DNA of 64,000 nucleotides from Hahella sp. KA22 (GTDB taxonomy: Bacteria; Pseudomonadota; Gammaproteobacteria; Pseudomonadales; Oleiphilaceae), in NCBI RefSeq assembly GCF_004135205.1, contig NZ_CP035490.1, forward strand, positions 5,509,501-5,573,500, given 5' to 3'. Position 1 is the first letter of the stretch; each line of letters begins with the position of its first letter. Under the pieces are notes generated by a model. The model ran no database searches. It saw only the letters and a program-made list of their open reading frames with translations, and was not told the DNA's origin. Shown piece after piece: positions 1 to 8,906 of this stretch. The position numbers were made by a program, and so were the translations under genes.

Positions 1-2407
1 CCCGGCGACGCAGCTCATCCCCCAGTGGATGCAGCTCGGGTTTAACCAAACGCTCCTCATAAAAACGCGCAATTTCCGGATCGACTTTGGACAACACCAT
101 TTCCAGCATGTCCACATGAGTTTCAAAGAATGGCCAGCCAGTCAGCATGGCTTTCAGCGTATCAGCGCCGCCATCATCTACTGCTGTTTGCAGCGCTGTA
201 TCGCTGCCCAACCAGGCCGGCAACATCAAGCGCATTTGCGTCCAGGCGAAAATCCACGGAATCGCGCGCAGACTTTCGACGCCGCCAGAGGCCTTACGGC
301 GCGCAGGACGACTGCCTAACGCCAGTTTGCCCAACTCCTGCTCCGGGGTCGCGGAGCGAAAATACTCCACGAAACCTGGGCGCTCACGCACCACTTCACG
401 ATAAGAGTTCACCGCCAGACCGGATAGCTTGTCCATCATCTCGCGCCAAGCGGGCTCCGGCTCAGGCGGCGGCACCAAGGAAGCTTCCAATACAGCGCCG
501 AGGTAAAGGTTAAAACTCTGCTTGGCGACCTTGGGCTGCCCGAACTTAAAGCGGATCATTTCACCTTGTTCGGTAATCCTGAAGTTACCCGCGACGGAAC
601 CTGGCGGTTGCGACAAAATTGCGCGGTTAGCAGGACCGCCGCCACGACCAACCGTTCCACCACGACCGTGGAACAGCGTCAGTTTCACATCGTGCTTCGC
701 GGCCACTTTGACCAGCGCCTCTTGCGCCTGATACTGAGCCCAGGCCGCCGCCATCTGCCCCGCATCCTTGGCTGAGTCCGAGTAGCCAATCATGACCTCT
801 TGTTTACCGCCTATGTACTCCCGGTACCATGGAAGATCCAGCAAACGGCCAATGCTGTCCGCCGCGCCTTGTAAGTCGCTCAGGGTCTCAAACAGCGGCG
901 CAATCGGGATGCGATGGCGCATACCGCTCTCTCGCAGCAACAGAATCACCGCCAGCACATCAGATGGGTCGCTCGCCATGGAGATAACATAGGAAGCCAG
1001 CCCTTCTGGAGGCTGCATCGCCACTACCTTGCAGGTATCGAGGACCTCCCTGGCTTCCGCAGACGCCGGCCACTCTTTGGGAAGCAGCGGACGCCGGCCC
1101 TCCAGTTCTCGAATCAAAAACGCCTGCTTCTCTTCTTCCGTCCATTGTGAGTAATCGCCAATATCGAGGTATGCGCATATTTCCTTCATAACGTCGCTGT
1201 GACGCTCAGAGTCCTGTCGGATATCCAGTCTTACCAATTGCAGGCCGAAACATTGCGCCCGGCGGATGACGTCCAGAAGCGGCCCATTGGCGATAACTTC
1301 CATGCCACAGTCTCGCAGCGAGCGATAGCACACCATTAACGGCTCAATCAGCTCAGCATTATTGAGCAATACATCGGCGGAAGGTTTCTTCGTGGAGTCC
1401 AAAGCCTCAGCAGCCCAGGCCCTTGTCGCCTCCAGCCGGCTGCGCAACTTGGCGAGAATCTTTCGGTAAGGCTCACGGCTCTGCCCCGAGGCGCGCGCCA
1501 GCTCGCCATTACAGGCAGTCATAGATAATTCTGAGCGCAGTGCTTCAATATCACGCAAATACAGGTCCGCCGCCATCCAACGACTCAACAAAAAGACTTC
1601 CCGAGTGACCTCTGAGGTGACATTGGGATTACCGTCTCTGTCCCCCCCCATCCAGGATGCGAACCGTACGGGATTCACATTGATCGGCAGCCCTTCGCCA
1701 AAACGCTCCTGCAGAGCGGCGCCCATCTGACGCATGAAATCCGGCACCGCCTGCCACAATGAGTTCTCTATAACGGCGAAGCCCCACTTAGCCTCATCCA
1801 CCGCAGTAGGACGTTCGTAACGGATCTCATCCGTATGCCAGGCCTCGGTGATAAGGCGGCGTAAACGCTCAACGATTTTGGCGTATTCTTCGTCCAGCAA
1901 ATCGCTGCGGTCCAGGGATTCGAGACACTCAGAAATCTGATCATATTTTTGAATCAAAGTGCGACGGGTAATTTCAGTAGGGTGCGCCGTCAGCACAAAC
2001 TCCAGATTCAAGTCCGCCAGTTGTGTGAAGAATTTATCTTTACTGACGCCTTGGCCTATCAGACGGTCAAACACGACTTCAATAGTGTCAAGGCGGTTGT
2101 CCACCAGTTCGCTGGCGGGAGCCCGACGCCTTACAATATGGTATTGCTCAGCAATATTGGTAAGGTTTAGAAACTGGTTGAACGCTCTTGCAACGGGCGC
2201 CAGTTCCTCATCATTCAAGCCCGACAGCACCTCTTTCAGCTGCTTCCTCTGACTGATTTCCGCATTACGGTCAGCTTTTGCGGCGATACGGATTTTCTCG
2301 ATTTTATTGAATATTTCGTCGCCAAGGTGGTAGCGGATGCTCTGTCCCAACAACTCTCCCAGAAGGCGTACGTTTTCTCTCAGCTCTGGATGCAATTCCT
2401 TCATCAT
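1..2407 (-). CDS. ppc: Phosphoenolpyruvate carboxylase, C-terminus cut by window edge
   Basis: Cytosolic enzyme that carboxylates PEP to oxaloacetate and refills the TCA cycle. Reading leftward from ATG at 2407 (a second ATG follows at once), 802 codons are open to the window edge; the family is about 880 residues, so roughly the last 80 are missing. The N-terminus shows VARAFNQFLNLTNIAEQYH, and the catalytic motif LTAHPTEITRRT places the essential His near residue 142 (E. coli His138). GGAG lies 7 bases before the first ATG. No frameshift is seen within the window. The gene ahead of it (2727) is divergent. Confidence 0.96.
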   Translation of the reverse strand, partial: MMKELHPELRENVRLLGELLGQSIRYHLGDEIFNKIEKIRIAAKADRNAEISQRKQLKEVLSGLNDEELAPVARAFNQFLNLTNIAEQYHIVRRRAPASELVDNRLDTIEVVFDRLIGQGVSKDKFFTQLADLNLEFVLTAHPTEITRRTLIQKYDQISECLESLDRSDLLDEEYAKIVERLRRLITEAWHTDEIRYERPTAVDEAKWGFAVIENSLWQAVPDFMRQMGAALQERFGEGLPINVNPVRFASWMGGDRDGNPNVTSEVTREVFLLSRWMAADLYLRDIEALRSELSMTACNGELARASGQSREPYRKILAKLRSRLEATRAWAAEALDSTKKPSADVLLNNAELIEPLMVCYRSLRDCGMEVIANGPLLDVIRRAQCFGLQLVRLDIRQDSERHSDVMKEICAYLDIGDYSQWTEEEKQAFLIRELEGRRPLLPKEWPASAEAREVLDTCKVVAMQPPEGLASYVISMASDPSDVLAVILLLRESGMRHRIPIAPLFETLSDLQGAADSIGRLLDLPWYREYIGGKQEVMIGYSDSAKDAGQMAAAWAQYQAQEALVKVAAKHDVKLTLFHGRGGTVGRGGGPANRAILSQPPGSVAGNFRITEQGEMIRFKFGQPKVAKQSFNLYLGAVLEASLVPPPEPEPAWREMMDKLSGLAVNSYREVVRERPGFVEYFRSATPEQELGKLALGSRPARRKASGGVESLRAIPWIFAWTQMRLMLPAWLGSDTALQTAVDDGGADTLKAMLTGWPFFETHVDMLEMVLSKVDPEIARFYEERLVKPELHPLGDELRRR

Positions 2408-2726
2408 TTCTCTTACTCCGCCGCTTTTTCAAAAGTCTTTTCTTCGTTGACGTTTTGTTGCAATCGCCTTTTCTCAACTATAACTCAGTGAAATATCGAA
2501 AAATTCCGAACTAGAACAATAGCACCCCCCGTCTTGGTTGTCTCATCATTCACCCTCTTCGGAAGCCGCTCCACCGAAGACGGTCTAAACTGAATATAAC
2601 CCCCGCGGAACCGCCCGCGTCACGTTCGGCCGCCCTCTTAGGCCGCTACGTACATGCTCTTATGGCCCGATTATTAGGGGCCTCCTAGACTGAAATTGAT
2701 GTCGTTTGTTTTACATAGGCCGCTTT
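2408..2726. other. Divergent intergenic region, ppc / small conserved gene
   Basis: About 320 bp without a gene. It must hold promoters for both divergent genes. I see an inverted repeat TCTTCGG/CCGAAGA (2556-2562 and 2574-2580) and a GC-rich block around 2600-2640, but no -35/-10 pair I would defend and no RNA gene. Confidence 0.4.
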
Positions 2727-3071
2727 ATGAAAATTAACGCTCTCGTACAAAACTGGGAAAACACCGCCAACGTTCGTCTTACGAACAAGGAATATCCCCT
2801 GCGCCTGCGCATAGAAGACGCAGCCAGAGTCGCAGCCCTTGCAGAAATGTATCCGCTTCGCAGTCAGGAAGAAATCATCAGCGAGCTGCTGTCAGCCGCG
2901 CTGGATGAGCTGGAAAGCAGCTTTCCTTACGTGCAAGGAGCCAAAGTAGTAGCGGAAGATGAAATGGGCGACCCCATGTACGAAGATGTCGGCCCGACGC
3001 CAAGATTTTTGCAGTTGAGCAAGAAGTACATCAGCCTGCTCAAGCAAGAGCTGAAAGCGGCCAATAGCTAA
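2727..3071 (+). CDS. Small conserved protein of unknown function (ribbon-helix-helix-like segment)
   Basis: 114 residues starting at MKINALVQNW. A TTG start at 2706 would add 7 residues but has no better ribosome site. The stretch LRIEDAARVAALAEMYPL followed by SQEEIISELLSAALDEL resembles a strand plus two helices as in ribbon-helix-helix DNA-binding or multimerisation folds. Pseudomonads carry similar small proteins that I recall being labelled 'pilin assembly' or 'type 1 pili tip component' without convincing support. No signal peptide or membrane segment is visible, so an exported pilus part looks unlikely. It stands alone, divergent from ppc and convergent with mazG. Function unknown. Confidence 0.75.
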   Translation: MKINALVQNWENTANVRLTNKEYPLRLRIEDAARVAALAEMYPLRSQEEIISELLSAALDELESSFPYVQGAKVVAEDEMGDPMYEDVGPTPRFLQLSKKYISLLKQELKAANS

Positions 3072-3110
3072 CCGCCTTCAAAGGTGCGCGCAGACAGCGC
3101 GCACTTGGCT

Positions 3111-3974
3111 TTACAGGCCTTCTTCTTTAGCTTTATCCCAAAGCAAGTCCATTTCCTGCAGCGACGCATCGTCCAGTGTCTTACCCTGCTCTTGCAGCAG
3201 TGACTCTATGCGGGAAAAGCGCCTTATGAATTTGGCGTTAGCTCTGCGCAATGCGGCTTCTGGGTCAGCTTTAACAAATCGAGCCAGATTCACGCAGCAA
3301 AAAAGCACATCTCCGAGCTCATCTTCCAGCTTATCCTGATCTAGAACCGGCGCCGCCAGTTCATGGCGCAGCTCCTCAATTTCTTCATGAATCTTGTCGA
3401 GAACAGGGTTTATTTCCGGCCAGTCAAAGCCATGCAGCGAAGCGCGCTTCTGCAGCTTTTGCGCCCGCTGCAGCGCAGGCATGGCGTTTGGGATATCCGC
3501 CAACACGCCTGAAGACGCTGTCGATTCCTGTTCCTCTCCCAGCTTCTTCAGCTCTCGCTCCTGTTGCTTAATACGCTCCCAGTTGGCCTTGATCTGTTCT
3601 TCGCTGATTGTCTCTCCTGGGGCCAAACGACTTTCCAGGGTTCCATCGGGAAACACATGAGGATGCCGGCGCAGCAGTTTTCGCACGACGCCATCCACAA
3701 TATCAGGCCATTGAAACAAATCTTTTTCTTGCGCCATTTGTGAGTAGAAAACCGCCTGGAACAGCAAATCGCCTAGTTCATCACGCAAATGCGGCCAATC
3801 TTCACGCTCAATCGCATCCGCTACTTCATAGGTTTCCTCTATGGTGAACGGAACAATGGATGCAAAGTCCTGCTTTATATCCCATGGACAACCATCCTTC
3901 GGATCTCGCAAGCGGCGCATCAGATATAAAAGATCTTCCAAGGTGTATTGAACGCCCTCGTCTTTCTCGCTCAT
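3111..3974 (-). CDS. mazG: Nucleoside triphosphate pyrophosphohydrolase MazG
   Basis: 287 residues; all-alpha NTP-PPase that hydrolyses (d)NTPs to NMP and PPi and is thought to clear damaged nucleotides and moderate ppGpp responses. Two tandem MazG repeats are visible. The N-terminal one has DGCPWD, EETYEV and DELGDLLFQ (about residues 28-70). The C-terminal one has EEIEEL and EDELGDVLF (about residues 195-225). It is slightly longer than the E. coli enzyme (263) owing to a hydrophilic insert around residues 135-155. The ATG overlaps the relA stop by one base (TGATG), which implies translational coupling with relA, the neighbour it is functionally tied to. Confidence 0.95.
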   Translation of the reverse strand: MSEKDEGVQYTLEDLLYLMRRLRDPKDGCPWDIKQDFASIVPFTIEETYEVADAIEREDWPHLRDELGDLLFQAVFYSQMAQEKDLFQWPDIVDGVVRKLLRRHPHVFPDGTLESRLAPGETISEEQIKANWERIKQQERELKKLGEEQESTASSGVLADIPNAMPALQRAQKLQKRASLHGFDWPEINPVLDKIHEEIEELRHELAAPVLDQDKLEDELGDVLFCCVNLARFVKADPEAALRRANAKFIRRFSRIESLLQEQGKTLDDASLQEMDLLWDKAKEEGL

Positions 3975-6214
3975 CAGCCTTCTCCCGGCTTGGCGCGGCG
4001 CGCATCGATAATGTTGGGCAGCCTCCGAATACGGTCGAACATGCGACCCAATACATCGATGGAGGTTACTTCCACGGTGAGACGAATATCCGCTGTACTC
4101 TGATTCTTGTCAGTATTTGTCAATGCGGCGGTCACGTTGATCTTCTCATTCGCCAGCAACAAGGTGATATCCCGCAGTAGTCCAGGGCGGTCATAAGCAT
4201 TAATAACCACATCTACTGGATAGGTGTACTCAGTATCGCCCCAACTTACTTCTATCATACGATTGGGCTCTACCGTCTGTAACTGCAGCGCGTTGATGCA
4301 ATCTTGCCGGTGAATGGAAACACCCCGTCCAATAGTGATATAGCCAACGATAGGATCGCCCGGAGCGGGCTTACAGCAGTTCGCCATCTGAGTCATTAGA
4401 TTACCGACGCCACGGATGTGAACATCGGAAGACTTAGCGCTCTCCTGTGCAGCGCGTAGATGCAGCGACAGCTGCTCATCCCGGGGCTCCAACATGTTCT
4501 GCGCCGTATGCGCCACCTGCATCGGCTTGAGATCGCCGGCGCCGATAGCGGCGAACATGTCCTCTGCGGAAGGATAGTTTACTTTTTGCGCCAGATCGTC
4601 GAAGTCCAACTGCTCCAATGACAGACGTTTCAGCACGCCTTGCAGGATCTCACGGCCCTCTTCGACATTTTGGTCACGATCCTGAAGTTTGAACCAATGG
4701 GTGATTTTCGCCCGCGCTCTGGACGTATTGGCATAGCCCAGATCCGAGTTAAGCCAGTCGCGGCTGGGGCGAGCCTGATTCGAGGTCAGAATCTGCACCT
4801 GATCGCCGGTTTTCAACTTGTAGTTCAGCGGTACGATTCGGCCGTGAATCTTGGCTCCCCGGCAAGCGTGCCCGATTTCCGTATGCACCTTGTAGGCGAA
4901 ATCAATAGGCGTCGATCCTGCAGGCAAATCAATAACATGTCCGTCCGGCGTGAACACATAGATGCGGTCGCTAACAATGTCGTTGCGCCATTGATCAACA
5001 AGCTCCGAAGTCTTGCTTCCCAGCTCGTCCTGCCACTCCAGCACCTGCCGAAGCCAGGCGATTTTCTGTTCGTAACCGTGAGATTTCTGCTGTGTATCCG
5101 TGCCTTTATATAGCCAATGCGCGCAAACACCCAGTTCCGCTTCCTCATGCATTTTTTGCGTGCGGATCTGCACTTCCATGATTTTCCCGGAAGGACCCAC
5201 TACGGCGGTGTGCAAAGATTGATACCCGTTCTGCTTCGGGTTGGCGATATAGTCGTCAAACTCATGGGGAATGTGTCGCCACAATGCATGCACCACCCCT
5301 AAAGCGGAGTAGCAGTCGCGAATGCTGGGAACCAGAATACGAATAGCGCGGATATCATAGACTTGAGAAAAGTCGATTCCCTTGCGGTGCATTTTGCGCC
5401 ATATGCTGTAAATGTGCTTGGCCCGGCCGGAAAGCTCCGCCTTGATGCCGCTGGCTTCCAGCTCCTGACGCAAAGCAGAGAGCGCTTCTTCAATAAATTT
5501 CTGCCGATCCAGGCGGCGCTCATCCAGCAGCTTGGCTATTTTCTTGTATGCCGTCTCATGCAGATAGCGGAAGGACAAGTCCTCCAGCTCCCACTTCAGA
5601 TAACCAATACCCAGGCGGTGCGCCAACGGCGCATAGATATCAAATACTTCTCTGGCTACGCGGTGACGTTTGTCGGACCCTGCGTTCTTGACGTCCCGAA
5701 TGGCGCAGGTTCTCTCCGCCAGCTTGATCAACGCCACGCGCACGTCGTCAATCATGGTGACCAGCATGCGGCGAATGTTGTCCACCTGAGTCTGAGTCTG
5801 CCCCAGCACGCTGCCCTGAATGGGATGGCGCAGGCTGGATATCGCCGCCATCTGCGAAACGCCTTCGATCAGTTTGGAGACTTCTTCGCCAAACTCTTCA
5901 TTCACTCTGACAAGGGAGAGCTTGCCCTCACGCACCGCACGGTAGAGCACAGCCGCCATTAAGCTGGGCGTATCCAGCTGCAGCTCCGACAGAATCTGCG
6001 TCATTTCCAAACCCGTCAGAAAACTGCTGGAGCCTTCCGACCAAAGGTTTCCGGCGCGCACCGCCTCTGACTCGATTTCTTTCGCCAGCAGGCAGGCGCG
6101 ACGAAACGACGCCACATCCTCCAGTTCAACCTGTTGCTGTAAACGGTCAATCCAACCGTTGATATCAACTGACCCGTCCTGAGCCAAAGGATAATCTTCG
6201 CGAACTTTAACCAT
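3974..6214 (-). CDS. relA: GTP pyrophosphokinase RelA
   Basis: 746 residues, the usual RelA length. Ribosome-associated synthetase that makes (p)ppGpp from ATP and GTP/GDP when uncharged tRNA occupies the A site. The N-terminal pseudo-hydrolase region lacks the His-Asp pair (AVLYRAVREG where SpoT has HD), so it should not hydrolyse ppGpp. The synthetase core shows YDIRAIRILV, NGYQSLHTAV and EVQIRT (about residues 285-355). A TGS domain (VFTPDGHVIDLPAGSTPIDF) follows near 420-480, and a C-terminal ACT domain (DRPGLLRDITLLLANEKINV). It lies between rlmD and mazG, in the order seen in pseudomonads. Confidence 0.97.
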   Translation of the reverse strand: MVKVREDYPLAQDGSVDINGWIDRLQQQVELEDVASFRRACLLAKEIESEAVRAGNLWSEGSSSFLTGLEMTQILSELQLDTPSLMAAVLYRAVREGKLSLVRVNEEFGEEVSKLIEGVSQMAAISSLRHPIQGSVLGQTQTQVDNIRRMLVTMIDDVRVALIKLAERTCAIRDVKNAGSDKRHRVAREVFDIYAPLAHRLGIGYLKWELEDLSFRYLHETAYKKIAKLLDERRLDRQKFIEEALSALRQELEASGIKAELSGRAKHIYSIWRKMHRKGIDFSQVYDIRAIRILVPSIRDCYSALGVVHALWRHIPHEFDDYIANPKQNGYQSLHTAVVGPSGKIMEVQIRTQKMHEEAELGVCAHWLYKGTDTQQKSHGYEQKIAWLRQVLEWQDELGSKTSELVDQWRNDIVSDRIYVFTPDGHVIDLPAGSTPIDFAYKVHTEIGHACRGAKIHGRIVPLNYKLKTGDQVQILTSNQARPSRDWLNSDLGYANTSRARAKITHWFKLQDRDQNVEEGREILQGVLKRLSLEQLDFDDLAQKVNYPSAEDMFAAIGAGDLKPMQVAHTAQNMLEPRDEQLSLHLRAAQESAKSSDVHIRGVGNLMTQMANCCKPAPGDPIVGYITIGRGVSIHRQDCINALQLQTVEPNRMIEVSWGDTEYTYPVDVVINAYDRPGLLRDITLLLANEKINVTAALTNTDKNQSTADIRLTVEVTSIDVLGRMFDRIRRLPNIIDARRAKPGEG

Positions 6215-6258
6215 AGTGACGCCTTTCGCCAGACTCTCTTATTTTCTGAGTAACGGGC

Positions 6259-7599
6259 TTATGCTTTCTCGAATAAGGCCATTGACTCGACATGGGCCGT
6301 ATGCGGGAACATATCCATTACCCCGGCCTTGATCAGCTTGTATCCCTGCGCCGCCAGAATGCCGGCGTCCCGCGCCAAAGTAGCGGGGTTACAGGACACA
6401 TAAACAATTCGCTTCGCCCCGAAACGGGTCATTTGCTTCGCTAACTCTTCCGCGCCAGAGCGAGGCGGGTCCAGCAGAACTTTGTCATAAGTGCGCAGCC
6501 ATGCATGCTTCGCCTCTTTCGCCGGAGCCAATGGAAGATGCAGGTCCGCCGCATGAAACTCTACGTTGCTAACGCTGTTAAGTTCCGCATTGGCGTAGCC
6601 TCGACGCACCATGTCCTCGCTGCCCTCTACCCCCACCACATGCGCCGCCGAACGGGCGATAGGCAGAGTGAAGTTACCCAGCCCGCAAAAAAGATCAAGG
6701 ATGGTCTCGCCAGCCTGCGGCTGCAACCATTCCAGGGCCTGCGCCAACATGCGGCGATTGATATCGCGGTTGACCTGAGTAAAGTCCATCGGATGGAACT
6801 GCATCGTCAAATCATAGTCGCTCAATTGATAACTCAGCAGTTCCTGACCATCTTTCGGCCATAGTTTCGCGACTGTGTCGGGACCTTTTGGCTGCAAATA
6901 GATTGCCAACCCGGTTTGTTCAGAGAAAGCGATCAGTTTTTGCAAATCTTCTTCAGTGAGCGGGTCCATGTGGCGAATCACCAAAGCGCAAACATCATCG
7001 CCCGCCGCCACTTCGATCTGCGGAATTCGCTGATAGCCGGTAAGGCTTCTGATCAGCGCTTTCAGTTCAGGAATACGGCCGCCGACGGACTCGATCAAGA
7101 TCGGGCATTCATCAATGGCGGTCAGGAAATTGCTGTAGCGCTCGCGGAATCCAACCAGGACTTCATCCCGCTTGGCGACATAACGAACGCCCAGTCTCGC
7201 TTTTGTGCGATAACCGCGCCCCGCGCCCACCAGAGGCGGAACAACCTGCTCTGGCTTTAAGTCGCCAAAATGTCGCAGGTGATCCAGTAACACAGACTCT
7301 TTGTGATTGATCTGAAAGCCCAGATCGACATGCTGCATGCTGCAGCCGCCGCACAGTTTGGAGAATTGGCAGTCAGGCTCAATGCGTTGCGGATGCTGCG
7401 TCAGCACCTCTTCTACAGCAAGCTCATCATAACTGCGACGACTGTTTACGTATCGCGCAGTCACCGTTTCGCCGGGCAATGCGCCTTCGACAAACAGAGT
7501 TTTGCCGTCTTTATGAGAGACGCCACGCCCTTCGTGACTGAGGGATTCAATTTCGCAGGTAATGGACTCTTGGGGTAACTTCTTTCTACGACGAGACAT
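6259..7599 (-). CDS. rlmD: 23S rRNA (uracil-1939-C5)-methyltransferase RlmD
   Basis: 446 residues; SAM-dependent enzyme (formerly RumA) that makes m5U1939 in 23S rRNA. An N-terminal TRAM domain (about 10-70) is followed by cysteines fitting the [4Fe-4S] site (CQFSKLCGGC and DECP). The SAM-binding motif is DLFCGLGNFTLPIA, and YVSCNPATLARD carries the nucleophilic cysteine near residue 400. The start is MSRRRKKLPQ. A TATAAT-like hexamer lies 47-52 bases upstream. It sits between cysM and relA in a conserved gammaproteobacterial order. Confidence 0.95.
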   Translation of the reverse strand: MSRRRKKLPQESITCEIESLSHEGRGVSHKDGKTLFVEGALPGETVTARYVNSRRSYDELAVEEVLTQHPQRIEPDCQFSKLCGGCSMQHVDLGFQINHKESVLLDHLRHFGDLKPEQVVPPLVGAGRGYRTKARLGVRYVAKRDEVLVGFRERYSNFLTAIDECPILIESVGGRIPELKALIRSLTGYQRIPQIEVAAGDDVCALVIRHMDPLTEEDLQKLIAFSEQTGLAIYLQPKGPDTVAKLWPKDGQELLSYQLSDYDLTMQFHPMDFTQVNRDINRRMLAQALEWLQPQAGETILDLFCGLGNFTLPIARSAAHVVGVEGSEDMVRRGYANAELNSVSNVEFHAADLHLPLAPAKEAKHAWLRTYDKVLLDPPRSGAEELAKQMTRFGAKRIVYVSCNPATLARDAGILAAQGYKLIKAGVMDMFPHTAHVESMALFEKA

Positions 7600-7645
7600 G
7601 CTTATAAACCTGGGCTATGGGGCCGATCTGGATAAAAAGCCGGCC

Positions 7646-7651
7646 ATTATA
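7646..7651 (-). promoter_or_regulatory. Putative -10 element for rlmD
   Basis: Perfect TATAAT on the minus strand, about 47 bp before the rlmD ATG. The matching -35 region (TTATAT at 17-bp spacing) is poor, so the call rests on the -10 alone. Confidence 0.3.
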
Positions 7652-7706
7652 GCGGCCTCCCGCAACAGATATAAGGGCTTTGGCGTCGCGTTCCGGCGCA
7701 ACCGCT

Positions 7707-8597
7707 TTAGCTGCGGAATACGCCGGTAGACAGGTAGCGGTCGCCCCGATCACAGATAATGGCGACGATCACCGCATTTTCAACCTCACGGGAAATTCGC
7801 AATGCTCCAGCGATGGCGCCGCCGGAAGATACGCCACAGAAGATGCCCTCTTCTCGAGCCAGTGCGCGCATGGTTTCTTCGGCTTCCTGCTGGGCGATAT
7901 CCAAAACCAGGTCTACTGACTCAGGCTGGTATATTTTGGGCAGATACGCTTCCGGCCAGCGACGAATGCCGGGAATGGATGCGCCGTCAGCGGGCTGCAG
8001 GCCGACAATTTGAATCTCCGGATTGCTCTCTTTGAGATAGCGAGAGGTCCCCATAATAGTGCCGGTGGTTCCCATGGAGCTGACGAAGTGGGTAATAGCG
8101 CCATCAGTTTGCCGCCAGATTTCCGGGCCCGTCGTTTTGTAGTGAGCCAGGGGATTATCCGGGTTAGCGAACTGATCCAGCACCTTGCCTTTTCCCTCTG
8201 ACTCCATCTGTTTGGCGAGGTCACGCGCGCCTTCCATCCCCTCTTCTTTGGATACAGAGATGATTTCCGCACCATAGGCGGTCATTGCGGCGCGGCGTTC
8301 TTCGCTCATATGCGCCGGCATGATGAGAACCATACGGTAGCCTTTGATCGCTGCGGCCATAGCCAGAGCGATCCCGGTATTGCCGCTGGTCGCCTCAATC
8401 AACGTATCGCCGGGCCGGATGTCGCCCCGATTTTCCGCCTCCTGGATCATGCTCATGGCGGGACGGTCTTTGACTGATCCCGCTGGATTATTCCCCTCCA
8501 GTTTCGCCAGGATGACGTTACTGGTGTCGCCGGGCAGTCTTTGCAGTCGAACAAGCGGTGTGTTTCCAACGTAGGATTCAATCGTGGGGTATGACAT
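7707..8597 (-). CDS. cysM: Cysteine synthase B (O-acetylserine sulfhydrylase B)
   Basis: 296 residues from MSYPTIESYVGNTPLVRLQR; an upstream in-frame ATG at 8630 would add 11 Lys-rich residues not expected in the family. PLP enzyme that makes cysteine from O-acetylserine and sulfide or thiosulfate. The PLP lysine is in NNPAGSVKDRPA; the substrate loop EATSGNTGIAL and the phosphate-binding region SSMGTTGTIMG are present. GIRRWPEAYLP and ICDRGDRYLSTGVF are typical of CysM rather than CysK. It is divergent from gacS across about 310 bp and followed by rlmD. Confidence 0.95.
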   Translation of the reverse strand: MSYPTIESYVGNTPLVRLQRLPGDTSNVILAKLEGNNPAGSVKDRPAMSMIQEAENRGDIRPGDTLIEATSGNTGIALAMAAAIKGYRMVLIMPAHMSEERRAAMTAYGAEIISVSKEEGMEGARDLAKQMESEGKGKVLDQFANPDNPLAHYKTTGPEIWRQTDGAITHFVSSMGTTGTIMGTSRYLKESNPEIQIVGLQPADGASIPGIRRWPEAYLPKIYQPESVDLVLDIAQQEAEETMRALAREEGIFCGVSSGGAIAGALRISREVENAVIVAIICDRGDRYLSTGVFRS

Positions 8598-8906
8598 CTT
8601 TAACGTTCGCTTCTTTTTAAATTCAATCAATTAGCTGTAGAATCGGAAATGTCCTTGTCCGCTGCGGCGCCGCTGTGACAATGACTCGACGTCGCCTGAG
8701 AAAAAAATCCGGTCCCTGTAACGCCATCGAAGCATTTCCGCCGATGGCCGCGTTCGGACTTGATATTGGCCGAACATCGGCCATGATAAGCAATAATCTG
8801 AGAGTGGCGATATATTCTTTTTTAATATAAAAATCACTTTATATCATAAATACCATAATATGCCGTTTACCCGCGCCTCCTCTACAAGCCGCCGAAGGGC
8901 CCCTGC
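8598..8906. other. Divergent intergenic region, cysM / gacS
   Basis: About 309 bp. It contains a perfect inverted repeat TGGCCGA-ACA-TCGGCCA (8767-8783), a possible operator or hairpin, and a strongly AT-rich block (about 8810-8865) where a promoter is most likely. A 68-codon open frame here (8631-8837, minus) has no coding features and I do not call it. Confidence 0.4.

Noticed and set aside
5363-5962. 199-codon plus-strand open frame inside relA
   Set aside because: Antisense shadow of the conserved relA coding sequence; no independent features.
8631-8837. 68-codon open frame between cysM and gacS
   Set aside because: It sits in the divergent promoter region, has no ribosome site and no recognisable protein features.
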